From positions 1 through 57,536 of the forward strand of contig NZMY01000012.1 of NCBI GenBank assembly GCA_002694745.1: a stretch of DNA of 57,536 bases, given 5' to 3'. Shown here one piece after another: positions 1 to 7,865 of the stretch. Numbering within the stretch: position 1 is the first letter of the stretch; every line of letters starts with the position of its first letter. The notes under the pieces are model-generated. The model was not told where the DNA came from, searched no databases, and was given only the letters and a program-made list of their open reading frames with translations. The position numbers and the translations under genes are program-made. Origin of the DNA: Croceicoccus sp. (lineage in GTDB: Bacteria; Pseudomonadota; Alphaproteobacteria; Sphingomonadales; Sphingomonadaceae).

Positions 1-33
1 CCACATGATCGCGACGGTCGGCCGGCGTCCGAA

Positions 34-84
34 ATGTCCATATGGACATCGCGTGGACATTTCAACTGCGAAATGGACATTTCA
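34..84. repeat. TGGACAT repeat cluster
   Basis: A perfect 16-bp palindrome, ATGTCCATATGGACAT (34-49), is followed by two direct copies of TGGACATTTCA (54-64 and 74-84). The last two copies are 20 bp apart, about two helical turns. The cluster lies just upstream of the first operator-controlled promoter. It could be an operator, an iteron group or a resolution/centromere site; the sequence does not say which. Confidence 0.6.
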
Positions 85-108
85 GAAAGATCCCTACAAG
101 ATCGACGC

Positions 109-154
109 TTGACCCGCACGCAGAAACCCCCTACTCTGTGAATGTCACATTCAC
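109..154 (+). promoter_or_regulatory. Op1: sigma70-type promoter with dyad operator
   Basis: TTGACC (109-114), 17 bp, TACTCT (132-137), then the perfect odd-centred dyad GTGAATGTCACATTCAC (138-154) directly after the -10. The dyad must cover the transcription start, so a bound protein would repress. It is one of seven full copies in the window. No convincing coding region follows before the hairpin at 319-351. Confidence 0.8.
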
Positions 155-351
155 TACTAACTGAGTAGAGGGAGACCCCACAGACCCACAGCCAGGGGAA
201 CCGCGCAACGCCGTTCCCCTCCCAGGGACAGGCGCCACACCGCAGCCTGACGAGCGCTCGCCGCGCTCTTCGCTCCGTCCCTCACGGCGACCGCCGTCCT
301 CCCAACCAGGTCGCCGCCGCGGGGGCGGCTCCGTGACATAGCCGCCCCCGC
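144..351 (+). ncRNA. putative small RNA from the Op1 promoter
   Basis: From the expected start (about 144) to the terminator-like hairpin at 319-351 there is no ATG-initiated ORF with a ribosome site. The transcript would contain a perfect GGGGAAC/GTTCCCC stem (195-201 with 213-219), the palindrome CGAGCGCTCG (251-260) and the terminal 12-bp stem. Promoter, structure and terminator without an ORF suggest a regulatory RNA of about 200 nt. A long untranslated leader is the alternative. Confidence 0.4.
319..351 (+). terminator. strong hairpin, likely terminator
   Basis: A perfect 12-bp GC stem (319-330 with 340-351) closes a 9-nt loop. No long T-run follows, as is common for actinobacterial terminators. 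It ends the Op1 transcript just before the next promoter box. Confidence 0.65.
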
Positions 352-364
352 ACCTTCCCCTTCA

Positions 365-397
365 TGTCCGCGAAGAGAACGATCCGCGGCCTATACC
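365..397 (+). promoter_or_regulatory. TGTCCGCGAA/CCTATACC promoter box 1
   Basis: TGTCCGCGAA (365-374) and TATACC (392-397), with 17 bp between CGCGAA and TATACC. First of eight copies with identical spacing. It lies 22 bp upstream of the start codon at 420, which has GGAGG just upstream. Confidence 0.75.
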
Positions 398-419
398 CAC
401 AGACGCATCGGAGGATCCC

Positions 420-1190
420 ATGGACAGCATCGACACCACCGCACCGGCAGACTGGCACGACTTCTACGTCGACCCCTTCCCCGGCCGCAAGGGCTCCGAG
501 CGGATCACCGACACCTGCGGCAAGTGCATCGGCACCGGCCTGTACACCGGGCCCACCCACTTCACCGATGGCCACGGTCGCCCGATCTGCTTCGACTGCC
601 ACGGCACCGGCACTCGCAGCCGGCTCGTCAGCAGCGCTCGCGCCACCGCCCGCGCCCACGCGAAGGCGCACGCCGAGCACATCGACACGACGCGCGCGAT
701 CACCGCCCGTCGCGCTGCCTTCGAGGCCGAGCACCCCGGCCTGCGCGACCAGCTCACCGAAGCTCATCTGAGCATCCGGGAGGGCAACCCGCTGCGCGAG
801 AAGATCGGCTACCTCCTCGACTCGCTCGAGGACTCCACCGGCACCCTCGACGCCGATGAGGTCCGCACTGCCCACGAGCTGCTCGAGCAGCTCGAGCGCG
901 AGCTGGCAGCGCGCCGCCCCGTCCCCACGGGACGCACCCTCATCCAGGGTGAGATCCTCGCAACCAAGACCACCGACACCCAGTGGGGCATCACCGTCAA
1001 GATCCTCGTCCAGGGCGAAGGCTGGCGCGTGTGGGGCACCAAGCCCTCCGAGATCTCCTCCGCGACGCGCGGCGACGTCGTCGCATTCACCGCAACCGTC
1101 TCCGCCTCGGACGACGACGACAGCTTCGGCTTCTACTCCCGTCCCACCAAGGCGCACATCATCGCCGTAGGCATCCGCCGCACCGCATGA
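420..1190 (+). CDS. DnaJ-type zinc-knuckle protein, function unknown
   Basis: A 256-aa protein. Residues 33-40 and 57-64 are two CxxCxGTG motifs (C33, C36, C57, C60), the signature of the DnaJ central cysteine-rich zinc fold, but there is no J-domain. The middle is helical and charged (about 75-165). The C-terminal 80 residues look like a beta-rich domain. The start is set by GGAGG at 410-414. It has its own box-1 promoter and overlaps the next gene by ATGA, so the pair should be co-translated. A nucleic-acid or protein-binding scaffold is possible; I do not recognise a specific family. Confidence 0.75.
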   Translation: MDSIDTTAPADWHDFYVDPFPGRKGSERITDTCGKCIGTGLYTGPTHFTDGHGRPICFDCHGTGTRSRLVSSARATARAHAKAHAEHIDTTRAITARRAAFEAEHPGLRDQLTEAHLSIREGNPLREKIGYLLDSLEDSTGTLDADEVRTAHELLEQLERELAARRPVPTGRTLIQGEILATKTTDTQWGITVKILVQGEGWRVWGTKPSEISSATRGDVVAFTATVSASDDDDSFGFYSRPTKAHIIAVGIRRTA

Positions 1191-1651
1191 ACGAGCGCCT
1201 CATGAACAGCCGCACCAGCCTGACGATCTACCCCGCCCACGACGAGCGGTCTCTGCATCCGCCGGCGCCGATACTCGTCGACGAGCACTACTTCGTCCGC
1301 TCCGGGCTCGAGCAGCTCCCCGCCCGCCTCATCGGGTTCAGTCCTGCCGGCGCGATCGCCATCACGGCATGGGTCCACGACGTGTTCCGCTCCCCCGAGC
1401 TCGCACGCGATCTGTACCCGACCTTCATCATCGCCGGCCGCGTCCACGCCCACCCAATCCCTGCTGCCCGAGTCACCGTGCGCGAGCCCTCCGGCGTCGT
1501 CCAGGTCGTCATCACCGACCCGCGAGGCAAGCGATACCGCCCCTACCTCGGCGAAGACCGCGACGTCGCCGACCGCATCGCCGCCGCCTGGGGTTCCCAC
1601 CGCGGCTACTCAGCCACCGTCGAGCAGATCACCCCGGCGGCTACCGCCTGA
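1187..1651 (+). CDS. hypothetical protein, 154 aa
   Basis: Starts at the ATG of the ATGA overlap with the upstream gene; a second ATG at 1202 is possible. The protein has alternating hydrophobic and charged stretches with no TM segment or recognised motif. A central IDRGK-like beta region gives way to a C-terminal helix. Translational coupling suggests it works with the zinc-knuckle protein. Confidence 0.65.
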   Translation: MNERLMNSRTSLTIYPAHDERSLHPPAPILVDEHYFVRSGLEQLPARLIGFSPAGAIAITAWVHDVFRSPELARDLYPTFIIAGRVHAHPIPAARVTVREPSGVVQVVITDPRGKRYRPYLGEDRDVADRIAAAWGSHRGYSATVEQITPAATA

Positions 1652-1671
1652 CCACACGATCGGAGATCACC

Positions 1672-1881
1672 ATGCGCTGCCTGATGTGCGAAGAGCCCAC
1701 CACCATGTACATCCCATCCGACGACGTCGATGGCGTCGGACTGCACAGCTGCGGCGCGTGCGGCTTCGAGATCGAAGCGCCTCGTGATGAGCCCATGCGC
1801 ACCGTGCCCGCCGACAGGCAGCGCTCTCGACTTTCGGCGACGACGACGACGACGGTTGCGAGAACGCTGCAACCTCTCTAG
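1672..1881 (+). CDS. small zinc-ribbon protein
   Basis: A 69-aa protein with paired CxxC motifs (C3-x2-C6 and CGAC near residues 27-30), a four-cysteine zinc ribbon. The C-terminus is low complexity (Thr/Arg run) encoded by a GAC repeat. That stretch overlaps the -35 region of the next promoter, so the last codons double as promoter DNA. A GGAG-like site precedes the ATG. Function unknown. Confidence 0.55.
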   Translation: MRCLMCEEPTTMYIPSDDVDGVGLHSCGACGFEIEAPRDEPMRTVPADRQRSRLSATTTTTVARTLQPL

Positions 1882-1903
1882 TATCAGTGAATGTCACATT
1901 CAC
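1856..1903 (+). promoter_or_regulatory. Op2: promoter with dyad operator
   Basis: TTGCGA (1856-1861), 17 bp, TAGTAT (1879-1884), then GTGAATGTCACATTCAC (1887-1903). A (GAC)n run (1837-1855) abuts the -35 on its upstream side, as also happens at Op6. Drives the 1933 gene. Confidence 0.8.
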
Positions 1904-1932
1904 TACTTTCTGATTGATTGAGGAGATCGCCC

Positions 1933-2394
1933 ATGAGCGAATCGGCAGAGACCGTCACTGAGGATGTCGTCTACGTCGGGCGCAGGCAGGCGGGCAATGG
2001 CAAGCTCGCGCACTGGTACCGCACGCTCGTCGACGGCGAGATCTCCGACAAGGAGCTCGGCTCGTACAAGCCGTACACGTCGGCGCCGGTCGGCGCGATC
2101 ATCACGATCACTCGCCCGATCGACGAGCCGAACTCGCTCTACACCCGCGGGCTGCATGCGCCACGGATCACGGGCGCCTATGCCGACCGCGCGGCCACCG
2201 ACGAGTGGCGTGTGACCGATCAGGCCGAGGCGCAGCGCGACGCGAACGAGCGGCGCGTCAAGCGGGATCTCGACGGGCTGCCTGCCGAGTTCACCGCAGC
2301 ACTGGACACCCTGGGCGCGCACTTCTCCCGCCTCAACTCTCCGCAACGGGCGGCGCTGTTGTCGCTCGTCACCGCGAAGCTCCTGCGCTACTGA
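1933..2394 (+). CDS. hypothetical protein under Op2
   Basis: A 153-aa soluble protein. The start is chosen at 1933 because GAGGAG lies 7-12 bp upstream; an earlier in-frame ATG at 1918 has no such site. The N-terminal half is beta-rich, and the C-terminal half is helical and ends in a leucine-rich amphipathic helix (roughly residues 115-153) that could mediate oligomerisation. First gene of an operator-controlled unit. Family not recognised. Confidence 0.75.
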   Translation: MSESAETVTEDVVYVGRRQAGNGKLAHWYRTLVDGEISDKELGSYKPYTSAPVGAIITITRPIDEPNSLYTRGLHAPRITGAYADRAATDEWRVTDQAEAQRDANERRVKRDLDGLPAEFTAALDTLGAHFSRLNSPQRAALLSLVTAKLLRY

Positions 2395-2405
2395 GGCCGA
2401 ACGTG

Positions 2406-3683
2406 ATGTCCACCCTCGACCTGCTCGACGACAGCTTCCCGCACGGCACCCCGGACGGGTACCGCCGCGGATGCCGCACTGCAGCGTGCCCCGCGCTCAT
2501 CCCCTGCCGCACCATCCACACCCGCTATGCCGGCGACTTCTCCTTCGCGAAGCTCATCGACGCCGGCACGCCCCTTGCGGAGATCCTCGAGCGCGACGCA
2601 GCCGCACGCGACCAGTCCCGGCAGCGTGACAAGATCGCCGCTCGAGAAGAGCGCCGGGCCGCGGCCGAAGCCACGCAGCCCCGCCGACCCAAGCAGGCCT
2701 CGAAGCGCACACCGACAGCACGGCCCGCCCGCCCGCCGAAGACGGCGCCGCTGAGGATCGCGACCCCGCGACCGACGTTGCTGAGGACGCGCACGCATCC
2801 TGGCTATCAGTGGATCGACAAGGCCCGCCTCGCGGCCGAGACGCTCCCCGTCGAGCGTGCCAGCACGTTCGCGGAGACGGTCGACGGCTACGAAGCAGCG
2901 CTGGATCGTCACGTCGACGAGCTCGCACAGTGGCGCAGCGACCACCGGGATCTGCGCGTCCAGCTGCGTTCCGCGGTCGAGACGCTCAAGACGGCCACCA
3001 TCGCCGCCGGAAGCGGCCTATCGGTCGGCGGCGTGATCGAGCGTGCTCTGCAGGACGCCACCGCCAGGCATCAGGCAGCAGTCGACGAGCTCGCGAAGCA
3101 TGATCGCCCGGCACCGCCGGCCAGGCCGCGGATGCCGCGGCCGCAGACCCCGCGGGCCCCTCGCGTCTCCCGACCGCGGCAGCTGCAGCCGCACGGCACC
3201 AACGCCTGCCGGGCGCGTGGCTGCGATCGACCGGAGTGCATCGAGGCGGGCCGCGAGTATCACCGGCAGTGGATGGCAAACCGGAAGGAACAGAGCATCC
3301 CGGCCGAACACCACGGGACCGCCTACGGCTACCAGCTCGGCTGCAAGGACCGAGATCAATGCCCTGCCGAGATCTCCTGCGCCGACGCATCGCTGACCGA
3401 AGAGCGACGCCGGCGGCGGGAAGCCGGCATCGCCCCGCAGGCCCCGCGCGTGCCCGCTGACCCCGTTCGCCGGCACGTCCGACAACTGATGGCCTCCGGC
3501 ATGACCATCCTCGAGATCGCCGACCGAGCGCAGGCCTCCAAGACCGGCGTGAAAGTCCTTCTCTACGGCCGCTCCGGCGCTCGTAAGGGAGAGCTGCCGG
3601 GCGAGATCGAAGCAGCGAAGGCGCAGCGGCTCCTCGCGCTGCAGCCGACCGCCTCCGCTGCGCAGCTCGCACGTTCCGCCTGA
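2406..3683 (+). CDS. protein with three HGTxxGYxxGC cysteine modules and C-terminal HTH
   Basis: About 425 aa. Three cysteine/histidine modules are visible: HGTPDGYRRGC...CPA near residue 14, HGTNACRARGC...C near 263, and HGTAYGYQLGC...CPA near 303. Each has spacing suited to binding a metal ion. A coiled-coil-like and proline/arginine-rich linker lies between modules 1 and 2. The C-terminus (about 355-400) contains an HTH-like segment, ILEIADRAQASKTGVKVLL. A single related module occurs in the 11,291 gene. The start could also be the GTG at 2403. Probably a DNA-binding plasmid or phage-type protein; exact role unknown. Confidence 0.7.
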   Translation: MSTLDLLDDSFPHGTPDGYRRGCRTAACPALIPCRTIHTRYAGDFSFAKLIDAGTPLAEILERDAAARDQSRQRDKIAAREERRAAAEATQPRRPKQASKRTPTARPARPPKTAPLRIATPRPTLLRTRTHPGYQWIDKARLAAETLPVERASTFAETVDGYEAALDRHVDELAQWRSDHRDLRVQLRSAVETLKTATIAAGSGLSVGGVIERALQDATARHQAAVDELAKHDRPAPPARPRMPRPQTPRAPRVSRPRQLQPHGTNACRARGCDRPECIEAGREYHRQWMANRKEQSIPAEHHGTAYGYQLGCKDRDQCPAEISCADASLTEERRRRREAGIAPQAPRVPADPVRRHVRQLMASGMTILEIADRAQASKTGVKVLLYGRSGARKGELPGEIEAAKAQRLLALQPTASAAQLARSA

Positions 3684-3719
3684 CATCGACAGCTCAACCG
3701 CCGCAAGAAGGCCCCGCCG

Positions 3720-3962
3720 TTGAACTGGTCGCAGCGGGTCACCATGCGGATGATCGCCGATGGCCGGTCCCCCTCCGGTGGCGCCAGCTACCTCGATACG
3801 ACAGGCCTGGGGATTCCCGGTGGCACCATCCAGTCTCTCCGCAGGCGCGGTCTGATCGAGCGCTACTCATGGGTCGAACCCGGCTGGGTGCTCACGAAAG
3901 CCGGCGTCGATGCCATCAACAGTGGCGCGTGTGACGAACCCGACAGCAGCATCGACGACTAA
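3720..3962 (+). CDS. small winged-helix-like protein
   Basis: An 80-aa protein. GGTIQSLRRRGLIERYSW followed by a Gly-Trp turn and LTKAGVDAI reads as a recognition helix plus wing. TTG at 3720 is preceded by AAGAAGG at suitable spacing; the in-frame ATG at 3744 is the alternative. A transcriptional regulator is plausible, and it is one of several candidates for the unknown operator-binding protein. Confidence 0.5.
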   Translation: MNWSQRVTMRMIADGRSPSGGASYLDTTGLGIPGGTIQSLRRRGLIERYSWVEPGWVLTKAGVDAINSGACDEPDSSIDD

Positions 3963-3986
3963 CCTCACCGATCTTCGCAACTCGGG

Positions 3987-4019
3987 TGTCCGCGAACAGC
4001 GCCAAGACCGGCCTATACC
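3987..4019 (+). promoter_or_regulatory. TGTCCGCGAA/CCTATACC promoter box 2
   Basis: TGTCCGCGAA (3987-3996) and TATACC (4014-4019), 17-bp spacer. It lies upstream of, and in tandem with, the Op3 promoter, so the 4127 operon appears to have two promoters of different classes. Confidence 0.7.
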
Positions 4020-4056
4020 CAGCAAGAAGGGCCTGCGGCACAGTCAGGCACGGGGG

Positions 4057-4104
4057 TTCCCCTACCAGACTCGCAGGCGTATAGTCAGTGAATGTCACAT
4101 TCAC
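4057..4104 (+). promoter_or_regulatory. Op3: promoter with dyad operator
   Basis: A weak -35 (TTCCCC, 4057-4062), 17 bp, TATAGT (4080-4085), then GTGAATGTCACATTCAC (4088-4104). Drives the 4127 operon together with box 2. Confidence 0.75.
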
Positions 4105-4126
4105 TATTTGATTGAGGAGACAGGCC

Positions 4127-4426
4127 ATGACCATCACCCAGGCCGCAGCCCCCACGGGCACCGCGGTCACCATCGCAGGAACCGTCCGCACACCGCTCCC
4201 CCTCGTCCGCCGACTCACCGACCGTCAGGCGCGCGTAGGGTTCCGCGTCGAGACCGACGCCGGCTCATACAACGTCCACGCCAACGGGATCCTCGCCGAG
4301 ATGCTCCGGCTGACGACCCACCGCGGCGACCGTGTAATCGTCCACGGCCCGGCTGTCACGTTCAGCCACCCTGCCCAGACCATCCCCGACCTCGAGGCCG
4401 ACAGCGTCGAGCTCGACCTCCGCTGA
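4127..4426 (+). CDS. OB-fold/SSB-like protein
   Basis: A 99-aa protein. The order AGTV...(beta)...RVGFRVETD...YNVHANGILAEML...GDRVIVHG resembles the first three-quarters of a single-stranded-DNA-binding OB fold, where an F-R-V strand and a KGDRV-V-G strand are typical. It lacks the long acidic C-terminal tail of housekeeping SSB. GAGGAG precedes the ATG. An SSB-like role on incoming single-stranded DNA fits the operator control shared with ArdC. Assignment is by pattern, not alignment. Confidence 0.55.
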   Translation: MTITQAAAPTGTAVTIAGTVRTPLPLVRRLTDRQARVGFRVETDAGSYNVHANGILAEMLRLTTHRGDRVIVHGPAVTFSHPAQTIPDLEADSVELDLR

Positions 4427-4473
4427 CCCACGACGAGGATGGACACCACGACGCATCAGCAGGAGAGAACCCC

Positions 4474-4695
4474 ATGACCCGCATCTTCCACGTCAACGGC
4501 AAGCCCGTCGACGTCACCGACGCCGCCGCGGTCCAGGCACTCACCGCGGACGAGTACGCCGACCTGCTCGCTCGGACCCTCAACGACACCGACGCGACCG
4601 ACACCGAGATCGTCGGACTGCGCCAGGACCAGCCCGACGCCGGCACAGGGTTCATCATCACCAACCCGCCCAACGAGAGCGGGAGCGAGCGATGA
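4474..4695 (+). CDS. small acidic hypothetical protein
   Basis: A 73-aa protein with an N-terminal beta hairpin (FHVNGKPVDV) and a long helix, Asp/Glu-rich overall. AGGAG precedes the ATG. It overlaps the next gene by ATGA. No family recognised. Confidence 0.65.
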   Translation: MTRIFHVNGKPVDVTDAAAVQALTADEYADLLARTLNDTDATDTEIVGLRQDQPDAGTGFIITNPPNESGSER

Positions 4696-5183
4696 CCGAG
4701 CGCCGGAACAACACAGCCCATCGCCGCGGCGTTGGTGTCCGCAGCGCGGAGGCTCGACGATGCCCCGTGTGCGGACGCGGCGCCGCGCTGGTGAGCGTCA
4801 CTCCCCGCCCGCTCACGCCAGAGGAGACGACCACCTACTGCCGGTGGGACGACTGCACCTATGCGCGGGTGGTGCCCTCTTCGAGTGATCTGTCGCGGCT
4901 GCGAGACGGCACACATGCGACTGCGAGAGCGATCGCCGACGCCGAGGCTCGCGGAAGGATCGACGACGCTGCGAATCAGGTGCTGATCGACCGCCTGTAC
5001 CCGCCGCTCGATTCGACCGGTCAGCCGTGGCGGAGCGCGTTCGATCATGCGCGCCAGGAAGGGCACAGCGAGGCCGAGGCATACGACTTCGCAGACGAGT
5101 ACGCGGCCTACGTGGAGGACCGGCAGTACGAGATCCGCGATCCTGACCTGCCGATCCCGTCCCCGAGCGAGTACACGCGATGA
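4692..5183 (+). CDS. zinc-ribbon hypothetical protein
   Basis: A 163-aa protein. CPVCGRG near residue 24 and YCRWDDC near residue 50 give two cysteine pairs typical of a zinc ribbon. The rest is acidic and helical. Coupled by ATGA to both neighbours in the 4127-5939 operon. Confidence 0.65.
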   Translation: MTERRNNTAHRRGVGVRSAEARRCPVCGRGAALVSVTPRPLTPEETTTYCRWDDCTYARVVPSSSDLSRLRDGTHATARAIADAEARGRIDDAANQVLIDRLYPPLDSTGQPWRSAFDHARQEGHSEAEAYDFADEYAAYVEDRQYEIRDPDLPIPSPSEYTR

Positions 5184-5536
5184 CCGGGCGTGAGAGTAGT
5201 AGGGATCGGCATCAGCGCACGCTGAGCGAGTGGACAACTCGCGCAATCCGGAGCATGTTGCGTTCCTCGGACCCGGCCACCGCCTTCGCACAGCAGGACG
5301 GGGTCATCAAGGATCGCATCAGGAACGAGCTCGGTCAGCACCGCCGCGCAACGCTGAGGGTGATCCTGCCGATCGTGCTGCTCGCTGTCGGCGTGGTGAT
5401 CGTGGTCCCCGCCCCGATCGTGCTCCTGCCTCTTGCCGGCATTGCGGTGGTCTTCGTCATCATCGTGCGAGAGGACCGACTGGCCCGCCTGCACGAGGCG
5501 ATCCAGCGTGTGGACCCCGACGAGGACACCCGATGA
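5180..5536 (+). CDS. small membrane protein
   Basis: A 118-aa protein with an amphipathic charged N-terminus and two adjacent hydrophobic segments (about 60-77 and 80-96), then a charged C-terminus; probably a helical hairpin with both ends in the cytoplasm. ATGA overlaps on both sides tie it to the operon. Function unknown. Confidence 0.65.
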   Translation: MTGRESSRDRHQRTLSEWTTRAIRSMLRSSDPATAFAQQDGVIKDRIRNELGQHRRATLRVILPIVLLAVGVVIVVPAPIVLLPLAGIAVVFVIIVREDRLARLHEAIQRVDPDEDTR

Positions 5537-5814
5537 ACGAGGCATCGCCGACCGTCACGCTGGACGTGCGCGCAACGATCGTGCGCACGATCCAGCAGCA
5601 CACGGACGAGGCGGACGAGGAGGCCGGCTACATCGCGGACGACATCATGGACGCGCTGAGCCTGGGCAGCGAGCTCACGGTGACCGTCCCCAGGCTGCGG
5701 CGCCGCGGCGAGCACGAATGGCCGTGCGCGCTGTTCTACGTCGGGAACTGGAACGGTTCGCGGCCGCGTGCACGGTGCAGTTGCCCGCCTGCCGAGGCGG
5801 GAGCCGAAGGATGA
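5533..5814 (+). CDS. small hypothetical protein
   Basis: A 93-aa protein. The N-terminal half is an acidic helix and the C-terminal half has a Cys-Ser-Cys near the end. Start by ATGA overlap with the membrane-protein gene. No recognised domain. Confidence 0.6.
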   Translation: MNEASPTVTLDVRATIVRTIQQHTDEADEEAGYIADDIMDALSLGSELTVTVPRLRRRGEHEWPCALFYVGNWNGSRPRARCSCPPAEAGAEG

Positions 5815-5939
5815 AGGATCCCCGCCAGCTCTCCCAGGCTGAGCTCGACGAGTACCTCGACCAGCTCGTGCGTGACGGCGACGATGACAGCCCGGAGTTT
5901 CACCGCGCCTACCAGGTGTGGGAGGAGCTCAACGGCTGA
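5811..5939 (+). CDS. 42-aa acidic protein
   Basis: A short ORF with an excellent ribosome site (GAAGG) and ATGA coupling to the previous gene. Strongly acidic and predicted helical. It is the last gene before a terminator, so it closes the 4127 operon. Confidence 0.55.
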   Translation: MKDPRQLSQAELDEYLDQLVRDGDDDSPEFHRAYQVWEELNG

Positions 5940-5959
5940 CGTTTGACCATGCCGCCCTC

Positions 5960-5991
5960 ATCGGGGCCCTGCCGACCGGCGGGGCCCCGAT
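5960..5991 (+). terminator. Rho-independent terminator
   Basis: A perfect 10-bp stem (5960-5969 with 5982-5991) and 12-nt loop, ending in TTT. Promoter box 3 starts 4 bp after it. Confidence 0.75.
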
Positions 5992-5994
5992 TTC

Positions 5995-6027
5995 TGTCCG
6001 CGAACACCCCCAACCCCGGCCTATACC
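5995..6027 (+). promoter_or_regulatory. TGTCCGCGAA/CCTATACC promoter box 3
   Basis: TGTCCGCGAA (5995-6004) and TATACC (6022-6027), 17-bp spacer, 23 bp upstream of the ATG at 6050. Confidence 0.75.
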
Positions 6028-6049
6028 CAGCAGACGAACGGGAGAGGCC

Positions 6050-7453
6050 ATGTGCGACGACATCGACCACGGAGGGCGGCGGTGCCCGTCGTCGACGGCC
6101 GAAGGGCAGCGGCGTCGCCGCGCCGAGAAGCGCGAGCGGAACGCCGAGAAGCAGCTTGAGGCCTTCATCGGCGCGACCCCGTTCCGGCCGGTCTCGGGCG
6201 AGCTGATGCGGATGAGCTCGCGCCCCAGCTATTGGGACACCGACGAGTGGATCGAGTACGAAGACACCCTGCGCGCGGCCGCGGAACGTCACGGGATCGA
6301 GATCTCCGAGCTGCAGCACGCGGACGGGCTCTGGGAGGGCACGTCGGAGCCTGCAGGCGCCTACATCGTCCACGCGGACAGCTTCGAGCAGGTCACCGAC
6401 TGGGCCGGCGAGCTGGCGGGGCGGTATGAGCAGGACAGCATCATGGCCGGGTACTTCGACGCTGACGGCCCCGACCGGGTCTACAGCTTCGCCGCCGGCA
6501 CCGGCTCGCAGCAGCAGGTCCAGGAGACCCTCGACATTCTCCGCGCCGCCGGCGCACCGGGAGGCAGGCTCTATGACGGCAAGCTCGAGATCGCGGAACC
6601 CGCCGAGTATCCGCTGCCGGCATCCGCCGTGAACGCGATCGCCGCCCGTCTCGGAACAGAACCCACCTTCGCTCGAGCGCACGTTGCCTTCGTGCCCGGC
6701 AACGACAGCTACCGTCACCACCAGCCGATCAAGGAGATCCAGTCGCTCAGAGAGCGGTACGCCGATGCGCACGGTTTCCCACAGCGCACGCCGATCCCCC
6801 GACTGACCGAGCTCGACGACATCGCTGCAGCGAGGGCATACGCGGCCGCACCGCACGAGCCCGCGCACCCGCAGGTCGCCCGCTCCTACCGATCACTGCG
6901 GCAGCACATCGGCGCTCAGTGGGACATGCTCACAGAAGCCGGCTACACCTTCGAGCCCTGGCACGGCGAGACCGAGCAACCCTACGCCGACTCTGCCGCG
7001 ATGCTGGCCGATCTCCGCGAGAACAAGCACCTGTTCTACTTCCGCACCGAGGTCTCGCAGCACAGCGAGGGGGCCCTTCCGCCGGATCATCCGATGGCTC
7101 GCAGCGTTACGGTCACCCTGCCCACGGGCGAGCGGGCGCCGATGCTCGCCAACGACGTCTTCCGCGCCGTCCACGACGCGATCGCGCACAGCGAGGGCCA
7201 CCAGTTCGGACCCTACGGCGAGAAGCGCGCCTGGTGGACACATCGTGCCTGCCTCCCCCGCGAAGCGCGGCTCGCGCTGTGGTGCGAGACGCGCGCGCAG
7301 AACTGCTGGACCAACGCCGGCCCCCACATGACCACGGAGGGGGAAGCCGGGCATCCCCGGCTCATTCGGCGAAGGGAACCGGGTTGGATGCCGCTGAGTG
7401 AACGCCCCTATGCGCAGCAGAAGTGCTTCCGCGTCGACTCAGCACTCCTCTAG
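6050..7453 (+). CDS. phage/plasmid polyvalent-type protein
   Basis: A 467-aa protein. The Arg-rich N-terminus (about 10-35) precedes an alpha/beta middle region. The C-terminal third holds a dense motif block: V-H-D-x3-H, then G-x3-A-W-x2-H, then E-T-R-x-Q-N, then GPH. I associate this His/Asp/Glu-rich pattern with domains found in large phage and mobile-element polyvalent proteins, and it looks like a metal-dependent active site. The precise family name is from memory and uncertain. GGAGAGG sets the start. It is alone between box 3 and Op4. Confidence 0.6.
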   Translation: MCDDIDHGGRRCPSSTAEGQRRRRAEKRERNAEKQLEAFIGATPFRPVSGELMRMSSRPSYWDTDEWIEYEDTLRAAAERHGIEISELQHADGLWEGTSEPAGAYIVHADSFEQVTDWAGELAGRYEQDSIMAGYFDADGPDRVYSFAAGTGSQQQVQETLDILRAAGAPGGRLYDGKLEIAEPAEYPLPASAVNAIAARLGTEPTFARAHVAFVPGNDSYRHHQPIKEIQSLRERYADAHGFPQRTPIPRLTELDDIAAARAYAAAPHEPAHPQVARSYRSLRQHIGAQWDMLTEAGYTFEPWHGETEQPYADSAAMLADLRENKHLFYFRTEVSQHSEGALPPDHPMARSVTVTLPTGERAPMLANDVFRAVHDAIAHSEGHQFGPYGEKRAWWTHRACLPREARLALWCETRAQNCWTNAGPHMTTEGEAGHPRLIRRREPGWMPLSERPYAQQKCFRVDSALL

Positions 7454-7463
7454 TCCACGGCGG

Positions 7464-7511
7464 TTGACGAGGGTACGTCGCCCGCGTACCATCAGTGAAT
7501 GTCACATTCAC
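7464..7511 (+). promoter_or_regulatory. Op4: promoter with dyad operator
   Basis: TTGACG (7464-7469), 17 bp, TACCAT (7487-7492), then GTGAATGTCACATTCAC (7495-7511). Drives 7538 and probably the Mom-like gene. Confidence 0.85.
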
Positions 7512-7537
7512 TACCGTTCTGATCTGAGGAGGACTCC

Positions 7538-7861
7538 ATGACAACGGCCATCAAGATCACCCCCGCTGGCGAGATCGACACCATCCGCATCGACGAGCTG
7601 CCCGACTACCAGCGCGAGATCGGCGGCTGGGTCGCAGAGCTCCGCCTGACCAACGGCCACGCACTGCTCGTCGACGAGGAAGCCGGTCTCAAGGTCACAG
7701 AGCCGAACCTGCTCGCCTCGCTCTACCTGACCGAGCACGGCCGCAGCGCACTGCTGTTCAGCACCGCGCTCATCGTCGGGCTGCACCCCAGGACCGGTGA
7801 GTGGATCGACGTCGCCCCCGACGTCGACGAGCAGCTCCGCGCGATCGCTGCGCAGATCTGA
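7538..7861 (+). CDS. DUF3846-like protein
   Basis: A 107-aa protein whose layout (IDELPDYQREIGGWVAELRL, then LLVDEEAG, then ASL, then an IVGLHPRTGE-DV end) matches the small DUF3846 domain found on phages and plasmids. A very strong CTGAGGAGG ribosome site. The first gene under Op4, immediately followed by the Mom-like gene. Biochemical role unknown. Confidence 0.6.
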   Translation: MTTAIKITPAGEIDTIRIDELPDYQREIGGWVAELRLTNGHALLVDEEAGLKVTEPNLLASLYLTEHGRSALLFSTALIVGLHPRTGEWIDVAPDVDEQLRAIAAQI

Positions 7862-7865
7862 CCTC

